From: Bacteriovorax sp.
GTDB taxonomy: Bacteria; Bdellovibrionota; Bacteriovoracia; Bacteriovoracales; Bacteriovoracaceae
DNA length: 36,151 nt
NCBI GenBank assembly: GCA_014376445.1
Contig: JACMRM010000210.1
Coordinates: forward strand, 1 to 36,151
Reading direction: 5' to 3'
Under the pieces are notes generated by a model. That model made no database searches, had not been told where the DNA came from, and saw nothing but the letters and a program-made list of their open reading frames with translations. Made by a program: the position numbers and the translations under genes. Shown in pieces: positions 23,871 through 32,287 of the stretch (positions within the stretch are counted from its first letter, which is position 1; each line of letters opens with the position of its first letter).

Positions 23871-24904
23871 AACGGATTAATCACATCTGAGTTAAAAATT
23901 TTTCCTTCGGGTCTGTAGATTATTCTTTTCATCATTTCAGATTCATCAAAAATTCCGCAGAAATTTTCAGACATTGCACCTGTTGCTAAAACTGGTGACA
24001 TCAGAGAAGAAGTTTTATAAATGATATTTTTTCCACTTTTTTCAAAGTCAGACCATGGTTTCCCTTGGGCCGGAAATTCAATGGGCAATGACTCTGCTCC
24101 GCTGACAATAATAAGAAGCTCAGATGATTTGCTTTTATCAATCACAGAAATTAAGCGGTCTATTTCCTGGAGAGCTTCTTTTGCCAAGCCTATATCTTTT
24201 CTCTTTAAAGCATTCTGAAAATTAAAATCACGGACGATCACAAAAGTTTTTGAGTTGTCTTTATTAATCAGATTCCACATTGTTTTAAAATTGTTTGAAA
24301 GAGTTGAATAACAAATTCCTTTCTGGCATGAACGATCATAATAAAGTCCAGGTTGAACTGTCGCTCGCGATTGCTCAGGAGAATCCTGATAATGAAAAGT
24401 TTTTTGAGATGCACTGGTTGCATCTGGACCCATTTTCCAGTAACGCATTTTCGCCAGATCAATTGTTTTATTGTTTGAGCATCCTAACGAACTTTCCAAT
24501 GACTGCTCTTTGCTTGCACCGTTTTCTAAAACTCCAACGCTGTAGCCTATATCCTGAAGATATGACCATGTTGGTAGGCTCTCGTAATCCTCACATGTTC
24601 CTTTGATATTTTTTGATCCGTTGATCTGCGATATAAAACTTTTCGCTGCATCCGGGCGCAGCTGATAAAGATTGTAGTTCCACATTTTCCCTACGCAATC
24701 CACCTGCTCCAGGTTCGTTTTACGAGCGGCTTCAGAGACATTGAATCGTAAAAGTGGGATATGTTCTTCAGAAAATCCTGCAACCTGAATCCATAAAACC
24801 CGTTGAGGTCTTTCTGAATAATTATGAGATACCATATTCAGTGTTTGAACTCTTGCACAGCTCATAAGTAACAATGCACACAACGGAATTAAAAATCTAT
24901 TCAT
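23867..24904 (-). CDS. Exported lipoprotein, possible degenerate phosphatase/sulfatase-like fold
   Basis: The protein has 345 residues. The signal ends in the lipobox LLMSC, giving a lipidated C16. No catalytic signature is clear. The segment VLWIQVAGFSEEHIPLLRF (about 40-58) and a later LLIIVSGAESLPIEF followed by ATGAMSENF resemble the order of conserved strands in alkaline-phosphatase-superfamily proteins, but the metal-binding Asp/His residues are not evident, so it may be an inactive relative or unrelated. Six further cysteines lie between about 69 and 205, and one more near the C-terminus, consistent with a periplasmic location. It ends 4 bp inside hslO and is divergent from the Fe-S oxidoreductase gene across 150 bp. 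Confidence 0.6.
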   Translation of the reverse strand: MNRFLIPLCALLLMSCARVQTLNMVSHNYSERPQRVLWIQVAGFSEEHIPLLRFNVSEAARKTNLEQVDCVGKMWNYNLYQLRPDAAKSFISQINGSKNIKGTCEDYESLPTWSYLQDIGYSVGVLENGASKEQSLESSLGCSNNKTIDLAKMRYWKMGPDATSASQKTFHYQDSPEQSRATVQPGLYYDRSCQKGICYSTLSNNFKTMWNLINKDNSKTFVIVRDFNFQNALKRKDIGLAKEALQEIDRLISVIDKSKSSELLIIVSGAESLPIEFPAQGKPWSDFEKSGKNIIYKTSSLMSPVLATGAMSENFCGIFDESEMMKRIIYRPEGKIFNSDVINPF

Positions 24905-25054
24905 ACAAACGTTCCAAGAAATTGATACTGAATTTTATTATGCCCGAATTAACTAAATTTCTCATTTAATTCTTTTGGATTCTCCTCTATTCTATATTTG
25001 AACAATACATTAATAGTAGATCATTTTACTCTAGAATTTTTAAGGGGAATTATT

Positions 25055-27082
25055 ATGGGAGATGTTGCAACACTCGCCACCAGAGAAATCATGTGGAACA
25101 TTCCGCATTCTTTTAAACTCATCATGTACGCAATGCTTTTTGTGAGCATTGGTATTTTCGTTAGAGGAATGTATGGAAAATTTATGTTCATTACAAAAGA
25201 TCAGGGGTTCACAGGCCTTCATAATCTTTTGCCAAAAGAACTTAACTGGACAAAGTTTCTTCACACCTCTCTACTGACAGGAAAAGTTCCTCGTTTTAAA
25301 TACGTTGGTTTCTTCCACAGCTTAATTTTTTATGGTTTTCTTGTTCTGTGGGTTGCAACAGATGTTGTTGCTATTCACTATGATACGCCGTTGAAGATCT
25401 TTCAGGGACAGACATATATAATTATTTCTTTCCTGGCCGATATCGCGGGCCTCATGATTCTTGTAGGGATCGGCTTTGCTTTCCATCGCCGCTATATTGT
25501 AAAGCCTTCTTACTTAGCTGCCACACGACCAAAACAAGAGCTTTTCATGTATGGAATGCTGATCAGTTTAGTTCTTGCCGGATATTTGATTGAAGGATTA
25601 AGAATTTTAGGAACTGGAATGCCTGCTGGTGAAGCCGGATGGTCTCCGGTCGGATGGGCGCTTGCAGGACTTTTTGGACATGCAGGATTTTCAGATGTGT
25701 TCATGGCATATGGCTATCGCTCACTTTGGATGTTCCATATGCTAAACACAATGGTTTTTATAGCGAGTATTGCATATTCAAAATTTTCTCACATCATTCT
25801 TCTGCCTTTTGAAGCACTGGTGACTCCACCACGCCGTGGGGCCGTTTTAATGCCGATGAACTTTGAAAATGAAAATGCTGAAACATTTGGTTTAGGAAAA
25901 CTTTCTGAATTATCAATGAAAAATAATTTTGATTTATTAAGCTGTGTTGAGTGTGGCCGCTGTACTCAGGTTTGTCCTGCCAATCTTGCTGGAAAAATTC
26001 TAGATCCAAAAACGATCATCACTAAAACTCGCGACCTTGCATATGCGACTGCTGCCAAAGGTGAAAAAGATGCCGAGATCTGGGGAGACACTCCAATCTT
26101 TTCTCCAAATGAACTTGATGCATGCACAACTTGTGGTGCATGCATGGAAGAATGTCCTGCGAATATCGAGCATGTTAATATCATCATGGAAGCTAAACGG
26201 TATAAAGCTTTAACTCTCGGTGATATTCCTCCTGCAGCTGCAGATGCTATCAACAAAATTAAAAACCAGGGTAACCCATGGGGAATTGCTCAACACGATC
26301 GTTTCAAGTGGGCAGATGGACTTGATATTCCTGTGATTGAAGCCGGAAAAAAAGTAGATTATCTATACTATGTTGGTTGTGCTGGCTCATACGATGGATC
26401 GAACCAAAAAGTTGTAAAAGATACAATTTCTTTGATGAAAAAAGCCGGCGTCAGTTTCGCAGTCATGGGTAAAACCGAAAAATGTAATGGTGATCCTGTA
26501 AGAAGATTCGGTGACGAGTATTCATTCAACGAAATCGCCATCGAAAATATCGCAAACATGAGACAGTATGAATTTGGAAAAGTTGTCACTCACTGCCCTC
26601 ACTGTCTTCATACAATTGGTAAAGAATATGGAAAATTCGAAGATGGGGCTTTCGAAACAGTTCATCACACAGAACTTTTAGCTGAGCTGATTGATACTGG
26701 GAAAATCCATCCTTCGAAACCAATCAATGAGGAGCTTACTTTTCACGATCCATGTTATTTAGGTCGTCACCACGGTCAGTATAGTGCTCCCCGTGCAATT
26801 TTAAATTCAATACAGGGATTGAAGCTTAAAGAAATGGTGAGAAGCAAAGATAAAGCTCTATGCTGTGGAATGGGTGGAGGAAACATGTGGTATGAACTTC
26901 CGGAAGGAGAGCATATCGCGAATAACCGACTTAAAGACATTGGTGAAAAAGAAGTTAACAAATTGGCGACAGCTTGTTCTTATTGTATGATTAACTTTAA
27001 TTCGTCTAAAGCTCACGTTAAGGAAACGGAAAACCTTGAAGTTGAAGATATCGCTTCCATTCTGGCCAAATCAGTTTTGTAA
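25055..27082 (+). CDS. Membrane-bound Fe-S oxidoreductase, FadF/EMO type (probable ETF:menaquinone oxidoreductase)
   Basis: The start is placed at 25055: AAGGGG lies 8 nt upstream and the in-frame upstream codons lack a ribosome-binding site. This gives 675 residues. The N-terminal NarI-like part has about five to six membrane helices (near 20-38, 84-105, 121-142, 163-182, 198-212 and 224-250), with histidines such as H88 and H228 as possible haem b ligands. Two [4Fe-4S] motifs follow: C297/C300/C303/C307 and C357/C360/C363/C367. Two CCG-type domains come last: C442, C477, C514, C517 and C567, C603-C604, C641, C644. Architecture and the EKCNGDPVRRFGDEY segment match Bacillus FadF and the EMO family, which pass electrons from electron-transfer flavoprotein to menaquinone during fatty-acid oxidation. 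No etf genes are in the window. Membrane location is clear; the exact donor is inferred. Confidence 0.85.
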   Translation: MGDVATLATREIMWNIPHSFKLIMYAMLFVSIGIFVRGMYGKFMFITKDQGFTGLHNLLPKELNWTKFLHTSLLTGKVPRFKYVGFFHSLIFYGFLVLWVATDVVAIHYDTPLKIFQGQTYIIISFLADIAGLMILVGIGFAFHRRYIVKPSYLAATRPKQELFMYGMLISLVLAGYLIEGLRILGTGMPAGEAGWSPVGWALAGLFGHAGFSDVFMAYGYRSLWMFHMLNTMVFIASIAYSKFSHIILLPFEALVTPPRRGAVLMPMNFENENAETFGLGKLSELSMKNNFDLLSCVECGRCTQVCPANLAGKILDPKTIITKTRDLAYATAAKGEKDAEIWGDTPIFSPNELDACTTCGACMEECPANIEHVNIIMEAKRYKALTLGDIPPAAADAINKIKNQGNPWGIAQHDRFKWADGLDIPVIEAGKKVDYLYYVGCAGSYDGSNQKVVKDTISLMKKAGVSFAVMGKTEKCNGDPVRRFGDEYSFNEIAIENIANMRQYEFGKVVTHCPHCLHTIGKEYGKFEDGAFETVHHTELLAELIDTGKIHPSKPINEELTFHDPCYLGRHHGQYSAPRAILNSIQGLKLKEMVRSKDKALCCGMGGGNMWYELPEGEHIANNRLKDIGEKEVNKLATACSYCMINFNSSKAHVKETENLEVEDIASILAKSVL

Positions 27083-27089
27083 GATAGCC

Positions 27090-28928
27090 ATGCTTATATG
27101 CCTTACCAGTATATCTGGTAAGGCTTTTTCTGAAGAATCAAAAACTCCCGGAATAATTGAGAGCCTTGAGCGCTTGCTTGACCTCCATAAAGACCAATAT
27201 CAGAAAAATAAATCAAGCATTCAATCCAATCTTAAAGTAGTCTCGGATCTTACTTCGTATACTGACATCAAACTCGACCCTCAGTACATGAAGTCGATTA
27301 TTTTTCACTCTGACGAGCGTTTTTTAAAGCTTGCCCAGAAAAACGAATGTTTTTTTCTCTCAGTTCTTGAAACAAATCTTTTTAAAACAGCTGAAGGAAA
27401 TATCGACAGCATTCTTATCGCCTATAAAAATAAAGATGGCACAACCAGTTCTGCGACAATGCTGAAGGATGATTTTTTTGACCAGATATATAAAAAGAAA
27501 TGTTTAAACAATAGAGAGTATTCAATTCTCTTCAGCGAAACCAATACGCAAAAAACAGTTGAAGGAATTAAGTTCAGCATCCCGAGAAATAAATCTGAAT
27601 GCAGTAATATTCACAAAGAATGGCTGGACAATCCATTTACCCCTTATCTTTGCCGTATCCAACAGCTATTTAAAAAACCTGGATTAAAGAAGCAAGCTGA
27701 CTTCTACAAAGAGCGCATTCCTCTTATGCAGAGAATTTATTTAGATAACTTATGTAACTCCATTAGCAACCCTGAAATGTTCTGCATGAATTATTTAAAG
27801 AGTGATGTATGGAATAAAATTTTAAACTCTGAGCTGCCTGATTACAAGATGAGCTACAAGTGCCAGCAAATGTTTAATAAAAAAGAAAAACTTACAACGC
27901 AGGAAATGAAAAACTGCGCGAGTAAGCTTGCGAGCGATAGTACCTTCTGCGAAACGCGCGGAAATCTTGACTACCCTTCAAATTTTCCTCTTCAAAACTG
28001 CAATAATATTTCACTAGCACTCAATAAATCAAAACTTGTTAATGATTATCATGATTGCCCGGGAAATATCGACAATGAAGCCCTGACTAATATTCATAGG
28101 ATCGTAAATCACTTTGCTCCTCGTAAAATCGTGACCAACAAAGAGACTTGTAGCGGTGAAGCCAATTACACACTCGCAAAACTTGATCTGGAAGTAAAAC
28201 ATGAAGCAGGCTGGCCGCTGAAGGTTTGTTACCTGAACCGTATTGATAATAAGCAGGCATGCACAACTTATATTCCAGGCTCACGCGCTGGTGAGCCACT
28301 AAGCGAAGACCAGGTTGTTGCAAAAATTTTATACACACAAAAAGGTGCTCCTCAAAAAACGACCTGTAGAATTGTAGATTCAAAAACCTACAATCCGCTT
28401 CGCTCTGAATTCAAATTTGGATGTTATATCGTCTATAGTGCCGAAAGCTGCTCAGCAGTTTCATGCGATAAAAAAGTTATATGGGAAGAAAAACTTCAGC
28501 CTGACATCAAATTTACAGGTATTCCTATTTTTGATTATTTTCCGACAAACTTCATGAGTGAGCGCTACTCATTCACAAGTCTTATTGATGAAGTAAAAAG
28601 AACTCAAGAACGAGTGATCAAAAATCTTACTGATCTAAAATACTACCTGGATAAAATGCCCAATGGGATTATCCACGGAATTGGTTGCGCTGAGGATATG
28701 CTTCCCGAGCAATTCCAAAGAATCGCCATCAATCAATGCCATCCGATGCCTTTTATCATTGACGGCCACATTGAAAAAAATAATGAAACACTTTTGGTGT
28801 CACGCCTTGCTATAGATGATGTTCACACTCCTCGATTAATAACATGGCCTCATATATTTAATGCTGTGAGTGCTTACCAGGACCTTCAACCGTTGAACAC
28901 ATGGACTTTGAATGGCATTAAAAAATAA
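27090..28928 (+). CDS. Cysteine-rich exported protein of unknown function
   Basis: From the ATG at 27090 the protein has 612 residues. The N-terminus (MLICLTSISGKAFSEES) is hydrophobic and signal-like but short and without a basic start. A TTG at 27036, inside the upstream gene and near an AGGA/GGA, would add KLKISLPFWPNQFCKIA and make a more normal signal peptide, so the true start is uncertain. The remainder contains 20 cysteines spread along the chain, an even number fitting a disulfide-rich periplasmic or surface protein. No domain is recognised. It begins 7 bp after the Fe-S oxidoreductase gene and its end overlaps the next exported-protein gene by 17 bp. Confidence 0.65.
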   Translation: MLICLTSISGKAFSEESKTPGIIESLERLLDLHKDQYQKNKSSIQSNLKVVSDLTSYTDIKLDPQYMKSIIFHSDERFLKLAQKNECFFLSVLETNLFKTAEGNIDSILIAYKNKDGTTSSATMLKDDFFDQIYKKKCLNNREYSILFSETNTQKTVEGIKFSIPRNKSECSNIHKEWLDNPFTPYLCRIQQLFKKPGLKKQADFYKERIPLMQRIYLDNLCNSISNPEMFCMNYLKSDVWNKILNSELPDYKMSYKCQQMFNKKEKLTTQEMKNCASKLASDSTFCETRGNLDYPSNFPLQNCNNISLALNKSKLVNDYHDCPGNIDNEALTNIHRIVNHFAPRKIVTNKETCSGEANYTLAKLDLEVKHEAGWPLKVCYLNRIDNKQACTTYIPGSRAGEPLSEDQVVAKILYTQKGAPQKTTCRIVDSKTYNPLRSEFKFGCYIVYSAESCSAVSCDKKVIWEEKLQPDIKFTGIPIFDYFPTNFMSERYSFTSLIDEVKRTQERVIKNLTDLKYYLDKMPNGIIHGIGCAEDMLPEQFQRIAINQCHPMPFIIDGHIEKNNETLLVSRLAIDDVHTPRLITWPHIFNAVSAYQDLQPLNTWTLNGIKK

Positions 28929-30006
28929 TTTATTAATGGCATTGGTCATATTTATGACATCATCAGTTCAATCGAAGATTATTCTGCCAGAATTGTTGGC
29001 AAAACAAGCCGTGAGTAACATCCGTTACCTGAGCCAGGATGGAAAGTTTACTTACTATCAAAAACGCTCGGGTAGTCTGCTTTTTTCCAGCAACTATAAA
29101 GTTTTTGAAATGGTTAAAGGTGAAATCGGAACTCAATACACAGTGATCGGAACTCCTGCGAGAAAAAAAATCATTGTTATGCAAAATGAAACTTTTCATA
29201 GTTTTTATTCATTAAGAGCAAAGGAAAAAATCTTTCTGGTGGATTTCGGCGGAACAACACTTAAAGAAATGGGCAAAGGCTCTTCTGCCAAACTTCATCT
29301 GGATGATACGTGGCTTTCATATTATGACTTTTATGAAAAAACTTTGTATTTTGAAAATACTACAAACACAGCATTAAAATTCTCTATAAAACTTAACAAT
29401 AGAATTAATCCTTATTTTTCTCCACAAGTGATCATGAGCGACGACAACACCGTTTATTATACTGACTTAAGCGAAACAGGTGCACCCGGACTTCTTCAAT
29501 TCAAGCGCAATCTCTCAAAAGCAGAAATAATATTCAAAGCATCTACCCCAATGGTTAAAGCTGAAATCTGTCTGCATAATGACAACTTAATCCTCGGGAT
29601 TTTTGGAATAAATTTCTCAAAAGAGGGGTCGGTGATCTCTAAAGCCAAACTCCCAATGACAGATTTTTCGAAGAGAGAGTCTATTTACACCTCTTCGGTC
29701 AATGATATTGGTCAGCTAATTTGTGACTATGACAAAAGTAATATTACTTTTATTAAAAATTACGGGACAACTGAAGTGGCCAGCACGGATCTTGTAGATC
29801 TGAATCCTGAAACCAAAGCACTTACTCCTCTAAGTGAAATGAAAACTATTACAAGCATTATTAATATGGATGGAACTTTGCTAGCTCTCGATAAAGGCAA
29901 ATATTTTATTGTTAAAGGAACACTGGATTACAAGAATGTTGACTCACTTAAGGCACTTCCGCCTTCTGGCGCAGCAGAAACCATAAAACAGATTGATAAA
30001 AAATGA
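28912..30006 (+). CDS. Exported beta-rich protein of unknown function
   Basis: The protein has 364 residues. Signal peptide residues 1-21 (MALKNNLLMALVIF..., cleavage after SVQS). The mature chain is strongly beta-strand in character, with repeated short hydrophobic strands alternating with turns (ISLSxDGK-like YLSQDGKFTYY, VIMSDDNTVYYTDLSETG, LICDYDKSNITFIKN, INMDGTLLALDKGKYF). This spacing suggests a beta-propeller, but I cannot assign a family. The start overlaps the upstream gene by 17 bp, and the stop overlaps the next start as ATGA, so the three exported-protein genes are translationally coupled. Confidence 0.65.
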   Translation: MALKNNLLMALVIFMTSSVQSKIILPELLAKQAVSNIRYLSQDGKFTYYQKRSGSLLFSSNYKVFEMVKGEIGTQYTVIGTPARKKIIVMQNETFHSFYSLRAKEKIFLVDFGGTTLKEMGKGSSAKLHLDDTWLSYYDFYEKTLYFENTTNTALKFSIKLNNRINPYFSPQVIMSDDNTVYYTDLSETGAPGLLQFKRNLSKAEIIFKASTPMVKAEICLHNDNLILGIFGINFSKEGSVISKAKLPMTDFSKRESIYTSSVNDIGQLICDYDKSNITFIKNYGTTEVASTDLVDLNPETKALTPLSEMKTITSIINMDGTLLALDKGKYFIVKGTLDYKNVDSLKALPPSGAAETIKQIDKK

Positions 30007-30905
30007 TTAAACGATTGAAGGCATTCATCGCTACTATCACAATTGTGTTTATGTACAATTCGAATGCTTATGCTCAGAAAACAATTATTGGGACAAGAGA
30101 AATGCCGCTTGAATTAAATCTTCTGATCGATAACTACCAGGCCATGTCACCTGAGAATTATGCAAAAATTCTTCCGATAATCATGAATATTGATATTTAC
30201 GCCCGCAATATGACTAAAGAGGATATTTTCTTCATTGGCAAAATAGAAATTTATAAAACCCTGCTAAAAAACTACGATGCTCCAATAAAATTACCGGTTG
30301 ATGGAACAACCATTGCAACTCTTCATGCGGCCCTCGCTAAAGCAAACGATAACTTCACAAAATGGTTCCTCCAGGCTTTATTAAAGGACTCTCAGGATTT
30401 GATCGATAGCCCAGTTTACAAAGAGTATTTATTACAAAAAAACAGCAACACAAAAATTGAAAAAGTCGAATATAGAAAGCTGGAAAAAAAAGCTGAACTC
30501 CTGCAGTATTGGATTGCTAAAATTAATCCTGAATCGCAGGACTATAGTAACACTTTAAGGAACGACCTTGCCCCCAAAATGCTGGAGGCTTTAAAAAATA
30601 TTCAGAACAGCTTTTACTTTGTGGCCAAAGAAGCCAACCTTTCTCCAATGCCCCCTGCTCTCAAAGATGAAACCGAACTAAAGTTTTTTGCTGTGAACGA
30701 TACAGCTCCTCTGGCCTCACCGAGAGCAAAAGATTCAGATTCATCAAAGTCGGTTGACGATATTCTCGCCCCACTTACCGATCAGGCACCTTCTGTTCTT
30801 CCACGGCCGAGTCAGGAAAATTGGCTGGAAGATGAAAATGCTCCTGCTTCACTTCAAAATCTTCCAAAACCTAGCAATGACGCTGACTGGTTACAAGACT
30901 TCTAA
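30003..30905 (+). CDS. Exported helical protein with acidic Pro/Ser tail and repeated WL(E/Q)D motif
   Basis: The protein has 300 residues. The signal peptide (residues 1-24, cleavage after AYA) precedes a helical domain at about 30-215. The last 80 residues are low-complexity, rich in Ser, Pro, Asp and Asn, and contain two short matching motifs: NWLEDEN (about 271-277) and DWLQDF at the very C-terminus (295-300). Two tethered copies of a Trp-containing motif at the end of a disordered tail suggest docking to a partner. The family is not recognised. The start overlaps the preceding stop (ATGA). hisS begins 69 bp downstream with its own ribosome-binding site. Confidence 0.65.
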   Translation: MIKRLKAFIATITIVFMYNSNAYAQKTIIGTREMPLELNLLIDNYQAMSPENYAKILPIIMNIDIYARNMTKEDIFFIGKIEIYKTLLKNYDAPIKLPVDGTTIATLHAALAKANDNFTKWFLQALLKDSQDLIDSPVYKEYLLQKNSNTKIEKVEYRKLEKKAELLQYWIAKINPESQDYSNTLRNDLAPKMLEALKNIQNSFYFVAKEANLSPMPPALKDETELKFFAVNDTAPLASPRAKDSDSSKSVDDILAPLTDQAPSVLPRPSQENWLEDENAPASLQNLPKPSNDADWLQDF

Positions 30906-30974
30906 CTCACTTTGTGATAACTTTTACCTCTGAAAATACCCATTTTCGCAAATGACTTTTTTGAGGATTTATCC

Positions 30975-32285
30975 ATGGCGCTTAATAAACAGCCCTACCG
31001 AGGAACCCGTGACTTTTTTCCAAAAGATAAAAGAGTTCGTGACTATTTGTTTTCTGTAATGACAAAAACTGCTGAGAGCTTCGGTTACGAATCTTACGAC
31101 GGTCCATTATTAGAAGAAGTCGAACTTTATAAAGCAAAATCCGGTGAAGAGTTAATTAACGAACAAATTTATTCTTTCGTCGATCGTGGAGAAAGATTTG
31201 TCGCAATCAGGCCAGAGATGACTCCTACGCTTGCACGCATGGTTGCTCAGGTTCATCGTGAGCAAAGTAAACCGTTGCGCTGGTTTTCTATTCCCAACTT
31301 AATGAGATACGAAAAACCTCAGCGTGGAAGAGTGCGTGAGCACTGGCAGTTAAATTGTGATGTATTCGGAGCTCCAGGAAGAATGGGTGAAGTAGAAATA
31401 CTACAAGTTGCTGTTGAGCTTTTTGAAAATTACGGTGCGAACAATTCTCACTTCGAAATTTTATTAAACGATAGAGCTATCGTTGATGCTGTTTTCAAAT
31501 CAATGATGAAGACAACAGATGAGCAGACTTATCGTCTTTATAAAATTGTTGATAAGGCAAAAAAAGTAAATGAAGAAGGCCTGAAGAAAATGGTCGGCGA
31601 AGTTGGATTAGACTCGCTTGCTGAAAATATTTTTTACAGTTATCTACAATTAAATTCTTTTGATGACGTCAAAACCTTCCTTGCAAAAAATGGACAGTCT
31701 GAAATCGCAGACCTGTTTAATAACTTTATTGAACAAACAAAGAAGACTGGATTAAACGAATATATTACTTACGATCCAACAATCGTAAGAGGACTCGACT
31801 ACTACACAGGAATTGTTTTCGAAATTTTCGACAAGCACCCTGACAACCGCCGTGCTCTTTGTGGTGGTGGAGCTTATGCCAATCTTCTACAAATCTTCAA
31901 CGAAGACCAATTGTCTGGGGTAGGTTTCGGTTTAGGCGATGTAACGTTAAAAGACTTCCTGGAAGTTCATAACCTTCTACCTAATCTCGAAAATCCAGTC
32001 AACGATGTCCTTATCACTTTCCAGGAGGATGATGGATTAGATGCTTCATTGAAACTCGCACGAGCTCTAAGGAAAGAGGATCTTAAAATTGTTACTAGCC
32101 TCGAAGCTCTGAAATTCAAAAAAGTCTTCCCGACAGCAGAGAAAAAAGGTGTCCGTTTCGTCACATTAATGGGAAGCGATGAATTTGCAAAAAATCAAAT
32201 TCAACTTAAGAACCTGGAGACGAAAGAACAACACACACTGGATTTAAATGATTTTGAATCAATACTGAAAATAATCAAGGCATAG
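30975..32285 (+). CDS. hisS: Histidyl-tRNA synthetase
   Basis: The protein has 436 residues. Class II aminoacyl-tRNA synthetase that charges tRNA-His. Visible hallmarks: RGTRDFFP (9-16), motif 2 with RYEKPQRGRVREHWQLNCDVFG (about 111-131; catalytic Arg and Glu), the histidine-specific RGLDYYTG (272-279), motif 3 GVGFGLGDV, and a C-terminal anticodon-binding domain (about 340-436). GAGG lies 8 nt before the ATG. valS follows 2 bp after the stop, so the two synthetase genes form an operon. Confidence 0.97.
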   Translation: MALNKQPYRGTRDFFPKDKRVRDYLFSVMTKTAESFGYESYDGPLLEEVELYKAKSGEELINEQIYSFVDRGERFVAIRPEMTPTLARMVAQVHREQSKPLRWFSIPNLMRYEKPQRGRVREHWQLNCDVFGAPGRMGEVEILQVAVELFENYGANNSHFEILLNDRAIVDAVFKSMMKTTDEQTYRLYKIVDKAKKVNEEGLKKMVGEVGLDSLAENIFYSYLQLNSFDDVKTFLAKNGQSEIADLFNNFIEQTKKTGLNEYITYDPTIVRGLDYYTGIVFEIFDKHPDNRRALCGGGAYANLLQIFNEDQLSGVGFGLGDVTLKDFLEVHNLLPNLENPVNDVLITFQEDDGLDASLKLARALRKEDLKIVTSLEALKFKKVFPTAEKKGVRFVTLMGSDEFAKNQIQLKNLETKEQHTLDLNDFESILKIIKA

Positions 32286-32287
32286 TT

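Noticed and set aside
24998-25054. Upstream start for the Fe-S oxidoreductase
   Set aside because: The extra 19 codons have no ribosome-binding site, whereas AAGGGG precedes the ATG at 25055.
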